DNA of 64,000 bases from Arthrobotrys musiformis. Taxonomy: Eukaryota > Ascomycota > Orbiliomycetes > Orbiliales > Orbiliaceae. Of the stretch, positions 10,570-20,080 are shown piece after piece; the first letter of the stretch is position 1; each line of letters opens with the position of its first letter. Below the pieces are notes generated by a model. That model did not search any database and had not been told where the DNA came from. It saw nothing but the letters and a program-made list of their open reading frames with translations. Where the stretch lies: positions 3,906,001 to 3,970,000 of the forward strand of contig JAVHJL010000003.1 of assembly GCA_036971715.1 (NCBI GenBank). Direction: 5' to 3'. A program made the position numbers and the translations under genes.

Positions 10570-13368
10570 ATGGGATCTTATATCGCGCCTTCAACAATGA
10601 GAGTTTCCCGATGCGGTATTCATGGTTTCCATGAGACGCTCGGGATAGACCAAGATGAAATACGTTTCTTTTGGGCGTTGTCGAGCGACGAAGAATTCGC
10701 GGCCCAAACTGCGTACCGCATCATTGTAACAACGGAACCCTTTACCTTGGAGGACCTCAGTACTTCTAGGGAGCCAATTACGTGGGATTCAGGAAAGGTC
10801 CAAAGCAATGAGCAGCGAGATATCCTATGCCGTCCTGGCAACGGCTTCAGGTCAACCTGCATGTACTATTGGAGGGTCATGGTATGGGATACCCATGGGT
10901 CATACTTCCAAAGCAGCCTCAATTCCTTCTTCACCGCCTACCCACGATCACATTTGCTCCCCCCTTATAGCATGAATCAAACATACATGCCACATACCAG
11001 CCTCATCTTCAGAACGTGGTTCGAAGACCGAGAAAACAAGTGGCGCGCTGTCTGGTTAGGAGATGGGGGTGACAAGCCTTTTTATCTGCGGAAAACCTTC
11101 CATTTGTCGAGGAAGCCTACAAAAGCAATTGCGCTCGCTTCCGGTTTGGGTCATTTCAATCTTTATACGAACGGCGGACTGGCTTCCAACCACGTCCTTG
11201 ATCCCGGCTGGACAAACTACCACAAAACTGTCCAATTTGTCGGCTACAATTTGACCGACCGTCTAACTGTCGGAGAAAATGTTCTAGCAGCCCATGTCGG
11301 AAACGGATTTTATGCTGGCGATCAGGGCGATCGATTCTTTTGGCCAATGTATGAAGATAATACATACGTTCGATATGGAAACGAGCTTTGTTTCTTTGCG
11401 GAACTTCATTTGTTCTACGAAGATGGGGCACGTGATATCATCATCTCGGATCCTAGTTGGCGTGTAAGAAAGAGTGCTACGTCTTTGGCCAATATCTATG
11501 CGTCGGAAAACCATGACAGAAGGATTTATCCTGAAGGTTGGGATGCGCCTGGTTTTGACGACGGCGAGTGGGCGTTTGCGAAGCCTCTTACAGGCCCGAG
11601 AGGGCAGCTGCGATATCAAAGTCAGCCGCCTGTTACCCTCCACGAAATATTTAAGCCCATCAAAACGCATTCTCCAAGGCCAGGCACGGTCTGTTTCGAT
11701 CTCGGACAAAACGCTTCTACCATGGTAAAAATTGAGGTTGAAGGGGATGCTGGCTCTGAGGTCGTCATTCGTTATGGAGAGACGACCTATGAAGATGGCC
11801 GGATTCTCATGCCCGACCCTTTGTTTAAAGAATTCGAGACAGGGGTCTACTCAAAATTTATCCTCGGCGAAGCTCTGGGACCTCAGACGTGGGAGCCCGA
11901 TTTCTCCTTCACCTGTGCTCGGTATATTCAAGTAGATGGTGTTGCCCTCGAACCCGGCCAAGGCTTTCCTATCATCCATTCGGCCGTCGGGCAGCATGTT
12001 TCCACTGCCTCTCGCAGACTTGGCAATATGAAAACCGACAAAGAAGACTGCAATGCGTTAATAAAAGCCTGTTACTGGAGTTATGCCAGTAATCTGTTCA
12101 GCTACCATACAGACTGTCCTCAAATCGAAAAGTTCGGGTGGCTCGAAGTCACCCATCTTCTTGCTCCTGCCACCCAGTACATTCGCGACGTGGAGGCTTT
12201 GTACACCAAAATCCTCCAGGACATTATAGATACCCAAGAAGCTAGTGGCCTCGTACCAACGATGGCTCCCGAAATACGGTACATGTGTGGTCCTCTCCAC
12301 GACACAATAACTTGGGGCTGCGCCCTGTGTTTCCTCCCTGATATTCTTCTTCGTTATTACGGATCCACGCAAATGATCCCGAAGGTTTACCAGCCAGCGA
12401 TAAGGTACATGGAGTACATGCGAACGAAAGAAAGAAAGGGCGGCCTCATTGAGCATGGTCTCGGCGACTGGGGACGTGATATTGCCTTTGGGAACCACCA
12501 GGCGAATATTGAAACTGCGATATACTACCAGTGCCTGCGCAATTTGGAGACATTCGCTCGTGTTCAATGTCTCGAATCCGAAGCCCAAGCTTTCAGTAAA
12601 TGGGCGGAGCGTATCTACAAAGTCTATAATCAACACCTTCTCGTAACCGACGACCCTGAGAGACCATATGCCTATTACACATCTTTAGATCAATATCCGG
12701 CCCACGACAGAACCGCAGTCAGCCAAGCAATCGCCCTCCAATTCGGACTTGTCCCTGAGCAATATCGTGCTGACGTCATGAGGGCCTTCCTCGATGATAC
12801 CTCGGACGGCCGCATTCGCTCAGGCGAGATTGGTCTTCGGTACCTCTTCAACACTTTGGCCGACGCCAATCGTCCAGATATTGTTCTTCAGATGTGCCGT
12901 CAAGAGGAGCATCCCTCTTACATGCGTTTCCTTCGAAGAGGGGAGACCACACTTCTAGAATTCTGGCAAGACGAATGTCGATCGAAGAGCCACGATATGC
13001 TCGGCACTATCTACGAGTGGTTTTATGCGTACGTGCTGGGCGTCAAACCCACCGGCATTGCGTATAAAACATTCGACATCAGTCCGCCATATGTTTCCGA
13101 GTTTAATGAGGTGAACGGTACCATCGATTGCCCGTATGGGAATATCCATGTCTCATTTGTCCGCGCTGGTCAGAATGAGGATATTCAATTGCAAATTGTG
13201 GTTCCAATGAGCACGGTCGCAACTTTAAGGCTCCCTGGCGACGGCCGTTATGCGTTTATTGAACGTATGGGAAACTGGAAGCGCAAAGTTCAAGGTGACC
13301 GCGTAGATTTGAAGCAGGGTATTTACATGGTCGATATTCCGAAACGCCAGCCACTTGGTAACTTGTGA
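10570..13368 (+). CDS. Alpha-L-rhamnosidase, glycoside hydrolase family 78
   Basis: Hydrolyses terminal non-reducing alpha-L-rhamnose from rhamnosides. Single exon; the first true ATG is at 10570, giving 932 residues, the usual size. N-terminal beta-domains include YWRVMVWD, DPGWTNYHKT and GNGFYAGDQG, followed by the family's beta-sandwich stretch CFDLGQNASTMVKIEVEG. The (alpha/alpha)6 catalytic domain has the acidic motif TDCPQIEKFGW, LGDWGRD, the general-base region TTLLEFWQDE and SHDMLGTIYEWFY. There is no signal peptide, so it probably acts inside the cell on imported rhamnosides. It is divergent from a sugar transporter and converges on a Zn2Cys6 regulator, which together look like a rhamnoside-use locus. 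Confidence 0.93.
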   Translation: MGSYIAPSTMRVSRCGIHGFHETLGIDQDEIRFFWALSSDEEFAAQTAYRIIVTTEPFTLEDLSTSREPITWDSGKVQSNEQRDILCRPGNGFRSTCMYYWRVMVWDTHGSYFQSSLNSFFTAYPRSHLLPPYSMNQTYMPHTSLIFRTWFEDRENKWRAVWLGDGGDKPFYLRKTFHLSRKPTKAIALASGLGHFNLYTNGGLASNHVLDPGWTNYHKTVQFVGYNLTDRLTVGENVLAAHVGNGFYAGDQGDRFFWPMYEDNTYVRYGNELCFFAELHLFYEDGARDIIISDPSWRVRKSATSLANIYASENHDRRIYPEGWDAPGFDDGEWAFAKPLTGPRGQLRYQSQPPVTLHEIFKPIKTHSPRPGTVCFDLGQNASTMVKIEVEGDAGSEVVIRYGETTYEDGRILMPDPLFKEFETGVYSKFILGEALGPQTWEPDFSFTCARYIQVDGVALEPGQGFPIIHSAVGQHVSTASRRLGNMKTDKEDCNALIKACYWSYASNLFSYHTDCPQIEKFGWLEVTHLLAPATQYIRDVEALYTKILQDIIDTQEASGLVPTMAPEIRYMCGPLHDTITWGCALCFLPDILLRYYGSTQMIPKVYQPAIRYMEYMRTKERKGGLIEHGLGDWGRDIAFGNHQANIETAIYYQCLRNLETFARVQCLESEAQAFSKWAERIYKVYNQHLLVTDDPERPYAYYTSLDQYPAHDRTAVSQAIALQFGLVPEQYRADVMRAFLDDTSDGRIRSGEIGLRYLFNTLADANRPDIVLQMCRQEEHPSYMRFLRRGETTLLEFWQDECRSKSHDMLGTIYEWFYAYVLGVKPTGIAYKTFDISPPYVSEFNEVNGTIDCPYGNIHVSFVRAGQNEDIQLQIVVPMSTVATLRLPGDGRYAFIERMGNWKRKVQGDRVDLKQGIYMVDIPKRQPLGNL

Positions 13369-13584
13369 AGTTTTCTACCCTTCTTATTTTATTTCTCTTT
13401 CCATGCGTTAACTTTATAACCCCCTGCCGTATCTCTTATTTTCCTTGTCCCTTTCCCCCATCTAGTATTTTCTCTCTTCGCTAAAGCTAGTTTGTACGAG
13501 TTTTATTCCATGTATTAAAAACTATATATGTATGCACAAAATGCGAAAAAAAGGGTAATGAATTTGTTTTGGCGGAAATATGCT

Positions 13585-15435
13585 TTACATTGCCCTTGTA
13601 TCGGAACCGTATGTAGAAATAACTTCTTGCATAGTTAAACTTCGTTGACTGAATCCATATTCATATACCTCGTGATGAACCTGGGGGCTTTCCGGCTCCT
13701 CCTCCTTTTCCGCCAAAGTCATGGAATATTCTTGTAAAAACTTTACCATCCACTTATCGAATCGGTGGGTATTTTGCGAACTGGACCTTACGCAACTCCT
13801 TAGGAAGGCATTAAGCCGATTGATCTGGACACTCTTGAGTTTAGCGAAAGTTTGTAGCGACATTAGGAGGAAGAATCTATGGGACTGACTATGAGCTCGA
13901 CGCTTGGCCAGTATTTGCGTAGCTTAACCATGAATTCAAGATTTGACTCGAGTCTTGCCTGTGTGTCTGCCAGTTCACTTGCATCTCCAAACATATAGTT
14001 GTGCAGAAGGACGGACGAGGAGACGATCGTTATGTGCGCATTTATGTTGTGCAATGCCTCGGCTTCAGGCCATTCTCGCGCCGTTCTTAAAATATCGCAG
14101 AACCTCCGGGCGTGTAGCTTGCATCTGTCGGCATAGGCCGCACCATTCCTTGTTGAAGGTCGACTTTTATCTAGATACTGGTAAAAGAGAACCATGCAGT
14201 AGTATTGATACCCGAGGTGAAATCCTGTAAACAGCCTCCCAGTACCACGATGCGCATGTTTGGCTACGTTATCTGCGGAGAAGACCAACTCTGGTCCAAG
14301 CCTGTCTTCAAACGCTAGAAGCCGTATAGCTAGCCCGTGAACTGTGGTTTCGATAAAATCCTCGTCCCATTGCGTCGTCGCGACAAGGTAGCGGAGTAGA
14401 TCTTGTATTTCTTTATATAGTTCGATCATGCGGACCATATGGCTCCAAATTCCGGCTTTCCATTCGTCATCGGTGAGATCTCTCTCGCCAGGCTGTAGCT
14501 CAAGAAATCTAATTTCCTCCAGCGGCAATCTTGGTTGGTTCTCACCGACTTGGAGTTGGCGAGCCAAGCTTCCACCCCCGCTTGACCAGACGTCAACAAT
14601 GAAGCACGTCCACCAGATGCGTCTTTTCATCTCCCTGGTGATACCATCGTCATTCTCGTTTCCTGAAGCTAAGTCCAACATTTGCGCCATCCGAATTGCC
14701 AGGGCTGTTTGAGGCTAGTCAGCCAGGCTTCTGAATAAACCATCGAAAAGGGCTGTTGTTAAAAACCGTAATACAAAGACTCCGCTCTCGAGTCTCCCTC
14801 CGCCAAAAATATGTTGGAAATGATAATAGCAGCTTGTATGTTTTCAATACACACATTTTCAAAGTCGGCTTTAAAACATGTCTTTGACCCTTGCGCATAA
14901 GTCGGACCACGAGCCCGGACTTCAGGGTCGTCGGAGAATCTAGCTCGACCTATTAGCTGGGATCTCATACAGGGACGATAGGAAATTTTCCCGGGTAGTT
15001 TACAAACCGTGCGGATATAGCTATTATGCTTAACAGGACCGTCCTTGAGACCGAGCCGTTACGAACACTAGCCTTCAGTGTCGGCTCGTGGAATAAAATA
15101 TGAGGTTTGTCGTGCATGTAATCAAAATAAAGATCTACAAGGTGAAGAACCTCGGCCGAATAAGGAGGTCTAACAGCTTCGACTACGTTTTCGGCCGGAG
15201 AGGGCGAGTTGAGTACCCGTTGGTGCCGAATGATCACCTGTGAACAAGACAACTGCCTCTGCTGACATTGTTTACACGGCTGGTTGGAATGATCTGGTGT
15301 ACATTTACGTTTGCCTGTTCGGCACTGTAGGCACGCTGTGCTGGTCCTCATAATGAATAAAGCGGTTTCTACATATATAGTCGGGTGAGAGTGCTTTACC
15401 GAGGAGCTGATTGGGTTCCAAGGAGAGAATCTCAT
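13585..15435 (-). CDS. Zn2Cys6 fungal transcription factor
   Basis: Four exons: 15008-15435, 14767-14939, 13890-14704 and 13585-13833. Junctions restore SARFSDDPEV, YYALAIRMAQ and ELISVQINRL, all expected in this class; the donors GTTTTT (14766) and GTCAGT (13889) are weak. The 554-residue product has the zinc cluster CLQCRTGKRKC-(8)-CKQCQQRQLSC near residue 35, then the fungal-specific transcription factor domain (FHEPTL, AIRMAQML, RRIWWTCFIVD, KYWPSVEL). A second possible start is the ATG at 15351, directly before the cluster. It lies tail-to-tail with the rhamnosidase, 216 bp apart, and is the obvious candidate regulator of that locus (compare Aspergillus RhaR in role, not by proven orthology). 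Confidence 0.88.
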
Positions 15436-15937
15436 GTTCCTGGTCTGTCTACAGCTATGAGACCCGCCCTAGCCCTCTAGTGAAATTACAACACGTCCAA
15501 CGCTTATAACACGGGATCGAGTCTTAAGATTTTGTATTAAAACGCTTCGGTACTGAGCTTACACAATAGTACCTAAGTGTCAGCATCATTCATTCTTCTA
15601 TTAATTCCGCTTTGTGGTAGTTATTCAGTTTTTAGTATGGCGGTGAATGGCACCGCAACGTTGCAACTCTACGTGGCCGGTTAACACTATTTGAATTTAA
15701 AGCCTTGTTCCCGAAGCAGAATAAACAGTGCATATAAAAGCCTTAAAGCTGCTCACACGATTCAGCCCAATCTTATCGTTCGCGTGCTTAATTTAAAATT
15801 CGGAGTAAGATCGTAAGATACGAGGCGTGTTGGAGTGCCAGACAAGGCATATAATTGTATCTCTATCGCCTAGATCCGAGGCTACTAAATAAAACTCGCC
15901 ATACCAGCGACTTTCATGCAAAAAGCTAGAATTTACC
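15436..15937. other. Intergenic region
   Basis: 500 bp between the start of the Zn2Cys6 gene (-) and the start of secreted orphan C (+), thus a divergent promoter. No coding sequence or clear site seen. Confidence 0.45.
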
Positions 15938-16813
15938 ATGTGGATGCCCATACCCATTATCACGATTTGGCTCATCCGCTTGCCGGCACTCAAAGCCGAT
16001 CCAGTAACCTGGGTCTCGTGTCCAACATCCACCAATGCTTTGAACCCGCAATGGCCGGCCACCCCGTCCGCTTTAACCTTCAATCTACAATCTTTTCTTA
16101 CTCTAATATCCAAGACGGAGTTCATGAGAGATATACATTTCCGACTTCGCCCTAAGAAAATGGAAATCGAATACAAACAAATCCGTCGTTGGGAACGTGG
16201 TCAGGGTATTGCCCATCCATACCCGATGGATTCACTGAGAAACCTCTACTGGTTCGTTAGCGAAAACAGGCTACACTGCCACCCAAACGCACTTTCACTA
16301 GCAAAGGTGCTGGCTCAGGTCATCGAGGTCGACTCGGAGCCCTGGCAATTCAATCCTAGGCAATTCTCTGATGAAGAAATAGAAAATCTCGACACGGAGC
16401 ACTCACTCGACCGGTTAATAGAAGCCACGTTTCAATACTTCACATACGGTCCTGTGAAACATCTTAGTATTTTAGTTCATCTCTACGTTGACGAACTGGA
16501 GCAATACTTTGAAGAATTAGTCGCATCGGGGCTAGATGAAGATCTGCCATTGTTATATTTTGAGCTAATCCATCAAGTGAAGGAGTGGACAACGCTCTAC
16601 TATCAATTGGATTCGTTTATCAAAGCTGTTAGGGCATTCAGGAGGAGTCTATGGACTTTGAGGAGTAAAGAGGCAAAACCCAAAGAATTGCAAAGAATAG
16701 CGGAGGGAAAACAAATAACAAAACCACTTTCGATTTCCAAGTCGATAGCGGGTTGTATCGGTCGCTTTTGTGGCGTGAACACAGAGCCGCGGCGGCCAGA
16801 TCTCGCCGCCTAA
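15938..16813 (+). CDS. Secreted orphan protein, family A/B/C (member C)
   Basis: Single exon, 291 residues, beginning with a probable signal peptide (IPIITIWLIRLPALKA). No named domain. A block near residue 105 reads LYWFVSENRLHCHPN followed by a stretch ending VIEVDSE, which matches in order and spacing the LYEFIV...HC...IDE block of the secreted proteins at 3734-4501 and 37511-38374. The C-terminal half is predicted helical and rich in acidic and aromatic residues (LVHLYVDELEQYFEEL), with a basic tail holding two late cysteines. More diverged from A and B than they are from each other. Real gene likely; function unknown. Confidence 0.72.
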   Translation: MWMPIPIITIWLIRLPALKADPVTWVSCPTSTNALNPQWPATPSALTFNLQSFLTLISKTEFMRDIHFRLRPKKMEIEYKQIRRWERGQGIAHPYPMDSLRNLYWFVSENRLHCHPNALSLAKVLAQVIEVDSEPWQFNPRQFSDEEIENLDTEHSLDRLIEATFQYFTYGPVKHLSILVHLYVDELEQYFEELVASGLDEDLPLLYFELIHQVKEWTTLYYQLDSFIKAVRAFRRSLWTLRSKEAKPKELQRIAEGKQITKPLSISKSIAGCIGRFCGVNTEPRRPDLAA

Positions 16814-16849
16814 GCGCGATACAATAGTTGTGAAATACTAGCCTGTATC

Positions 16850-18560
16850 CTAACTATCCGCCAAATAAACCCAACCGTTTCTACGCTCCGCCCATGGCGG
16901 CACCGGGGCGTAATCGGCGTATGCCTCCTTTCTTAGATCTCGTTCTGCCCTCCTGCTTTTAATCGCCTTTCTGAAGAGTTGCAATCCCGTAAAATCTTCG
17001 CTAAATGGGCTCAACAGTTCGGAGCCCTTGAGGGCTCTATTCCAACTATGGGGTGTGAGCTCTTTCTTATCGACAGTTTCAGGCAAAAGCAAATGAACTT
17101 CTTTGTTCCCACGACCCCACCACATAGGCTCTGGAATCGCCCCATACGCTAGATGTTCAAATTTGTAGGCGGTAAGCTCAGGGAGGCTGGATAAGATATG
17201 CTGAAATAAGGCTTTCCAGTTCCTCGGCAGTAGATCGTGGCTCTCCGGAAGGCGATTGCTTATCGGCAGAGCTATACGCTCTAAGGTAAGATCGGTAATC
17301 GTTGGGACCGATGAGATGAAATCATGAAGATAAGCTTCGTTATACCCTAGAAATATCGATGAAATCCTGACGCTAGTAAGATTGGGGCAGTTTGCGGATG
17401 TGGGGTAGCGGGGTATTCCCCTAGTCGACTGCCGTCTCAGCGGCTTGGACATTATCAAACTGAAAGATTTGAGGCCAGTCATGGCGTCCAAAAGAATTTT
17501 AAAATCTTGATTTTCGGATTCAACGGTGCTTCCGTAGCAAGGTTGGATAGTGAGCGACTCGAGGCTGGTTTGTGTATTAGTATCAAGGCCCGACGAAACA
17601 AAAAGATGCAGATACTGACCTTGAAAAACCAGGAACCTCTCCAAACCGCTCCTGCGCGCTCTTTGCATATCCATCAAACGGCAAAGATATTTTAGGTGGC
17701 GATGGCGCTGATATCTTAAGTCCTCGGATTTCTTTCGCTACGATTCTAGGCATCAATTGTTTCCCGAGTATCTGTCCAAAAACAGACATTCTCTCCGTTT
17801 CCGCTCCCAAACCCATGGCTACATGGACCTCTTGAAGGTTCTCGCATGCTTCTATAAAGCTCGACAACGCTGTACTGAACGCATCCTCCTGCTCTCTGAA
17901 CTCCTTTAGGCGAAGTGAAAATGGTTGCCAAGGCTTCGTGGGAAACTCGCGAAATGGATAGTGGAACATGAGAGTCTGTTTTGCATGGCTCGGGCGTCCT
18001 CTCACCCCCTTTCTGACAGGCGGGGATTGGCTGTAGTCTTGGACAGCTAGCCAGTCAAGGGCTGGACCACGGGACCAAGGATAGTGGTCGCTGGAGTTGA
18101 ATTGCACTATAAGGTATACGAGTAAGAAAGTATGCTTTTTATAAAAAAAAGTGTAAACGGCAGATGTTCTTGAGCGCTGGTGCAAAACCATACCATCTTT
18201 CCCAAGTGGGAAAAAGCATTCGCTTGGAATGAAAAGGGACCTGATATGCCGTCGAACGGTCGAAGACGTGACGCCTTCCATTTGTGGAACGGAACGGGAA
18301 ACGCCATAGTGAAGGCTAAAATCCCGGAACAAAACAGGCGTAACTATGGAGCAGAATTCCTTGTTCACGCTACGGAGTGCTATCAAAGTGGCGCGATCGC
18401 TTTTTGGATTGTCGGGGGTGCGGTCCAAATAGTCGACAATCTAGGCTGGGATGTAAGCGAGTGAACCCGAGCAGTTACTGGTACTCCTGAAACCTGGCTA
18501 ACTCCTGTGAAAATGGTGAACTTAACTTACACTTAGGATTATTTCTGGAGGGAGATACAT
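16850..18560 (-). CDS. F-box protein with LRR-like C-terminal region
   Basis: Four exons: 18531-18560, 18194-18440, 17620-18106 and 16850-17564 (introns 90, 87 and 55 bp). The first exon is only 30 bases (MYLPPEIILS) and joins in phase to IVDYLDRTP, making a normal F-box start (LPPEIILSIVDYL). The second intron (donor GTATGG, acceptor TATAG) is in frame, so an unspliced form would also be open and would add a hydrophobic stretch; I prefer the spliced form. The third junction restores GFSSLESLTIQ. The 492-residue product then shows repeats of the type CPNLTSVRISS and VPTITDLTLERIALP, as in F-box/leucine-rich-repeat substrate receptors of SCF ubiquitin ligases. Substrate unknown. Confidence 0.82.
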
Positions 18561-18947
18561 TTTGGGAGCAATAATTGGCAGCTGTGAGGCTAACGATTCT
18601 CGTGAACGGAGGATTGAGAGCTTGTGTCCCCTTTTCGATTTCATTGGGGGTTTGCATTTGGTTTGGGCGAACAAGGATTCAAATACAAGCCACAGAACAT
18701 GAGGGCCTGCAACACAGAATGGGACCGAACATATCCAGCTTGAGCTTGGCCAGGCTTGAATAGCTCAAAGCTGCTCAGGGTTAGGACCCGCCATGTGGAG
18801 CATTGATGCATTGCATGTATAGTAGAGATGAGGTCAAAAAATATCCAACTAAAGTTGTATGTTGCCTTGCGTGCCAGATGTATTCGCGGGTTTGAAAAAG
18901 TCATTTCTTTGTTCTGTGTTTAAACAAAACGCCCAGGATAGCGCGTA

Positions 18948-19667
18948 CTATTGGGCCTTATAGTAGACTATTCCGTCGACAATTGGTTCCAACGAGCCCT
19001 CGTCCTCTCCGTCCCAACCGTGCCAGAATAACATCTCAGTCCTCCGGTTCAACTGAGATGACTGAAAATTTGCCCAATGGGTGCTATCGGCACGGGCTAT
19101 TCTCGCGATTGTTTGTATGAATTCTCTAACAGTTTGTCCGTCCGCGGGATTCCACGCTCTTGGCACCTGCAATGTCTTTCTGTGCCCATAATAGTCTCGT
19201 TCTAGTCCATAATGCGGCTGCCGCTCTGACGATGGTCCTCCTGCCTCCGGGGTAGTTCTTCGAAGCATGGCCGGGGATATAACCGGCTCATCGAGAATCG
19301 GATGCTGGGAAATACTGAACCTCGGCGCGAGCCGGCTTATTTTTTGCTTGTCTGATTCGAATATATCGAATATGAGCTGATCCTCACCGGTAGGACGCTT
19401 TTCGTTGCAGATGTAGAGATAATCTTGTAAGATCCCTTCTGTAAATGTACACATCAGACCGCCCTGATGGGCCACCAACTGATGGAAGCCCCGTATTCCT
19501 GGGCCAACAGTGGCATATCTGGTTCTTTTGAGCACCTCGCTGTTCAACAAGAGTTCAGACCATAAGTCGAGCGCTTGGCTAGCCCGAAGCTGGTCGCCTA
19601 ACGTAAGATTCGCGAGAATTTCTACGTGAAGCTCGGCGGGTAGAGAAAGGAGGCCTTTGTCGGCCAT
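18948..19667 (-). CDS. F-box protein
   Basis: Single exon, 239 residues, ATG at 19667. The N-terminus (LLSLPAELHVEILANLTLGDQ) is a typical F-box, the Skp1-binding part of SCF ubiquitin-ligase receptors. The rest has no repeat I can name; it contains a Pro/Ser/Glu-rich middle and ends with FWHGWDGEDEGSLEPIV. It follows another F-box gene on the same strand about 390 bp away, but the two do not look like recent duplicates. Confidence 0.8.
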   Translation of the reverse strand: MADKGLLSLPAELHVEILANLTLGDQLRASQALDLWSELLLNSEVLKRTRYATVGPGIRGFHQLVAHQGGLMCTFTEGILQDYLYICNEKRPTGEDQLIFDIFESDKQKISRLAPRFSISQHPILDEPVISPAMLRRTTPEAGGPSSERQPHYGLERDYYGHRKTLQVPRAWNPADGQTVREFIQTIARIARADSTHWANFQSSQLNRRTEMLFWHGWDGEDEGSLEPIVDGIVYYKAQ

Positions 19668-20080
19668 CGTCCAGTGCCTCCTGGCCTAGTTGCGGATTTG
19701 CAGACTTGTATAACCGGTTGAGGATGAATTCACTCAGAATTATATATTGAGTGGAGGGTTGAATCCTTGAAAGCTTCGAAAGAGAAGCGAAGGGCTGACA
19801 GTAGTGTGGCACAGCCACATGTACTGTGGCTTTGAGGCAAAAATCCAACGGAGTAATTATGGTGTTGATGGCACAAGCTTGTTGCTTTGGTTCGACTGTA
19901 GTCTCGAATCCGACTGGTCGCAAATCAGACACACCGGATCATGCACGATATATACCGCCCGAAAGTGCATTTTACGATATGTTCACAACTTCATCGAGAT
20001 CTATAGTTAACTGATAACATGTCAGGCTCCACAATTGCAAATCGCGGTTTATATTTCATCCTTAGGGTGCACAGGTGCCT
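19668..20080. other. Intergenic region
   Basis: Promoter side of the F-box gene at 18948-19667 and 3' side of the secreted protein at 20081-21559. Open frames here are short and have no features; nothing else seen. Confidence 0.4.

Noticed and set aside
18121..18175. Alternative 52-bp intron (GTTTAC..TATAG) in the F-box gene
   Set aside because: Using it shifts the frame into a stop about 20 codons later; the 87-bp intron with donor GTATGG keeps the frame.
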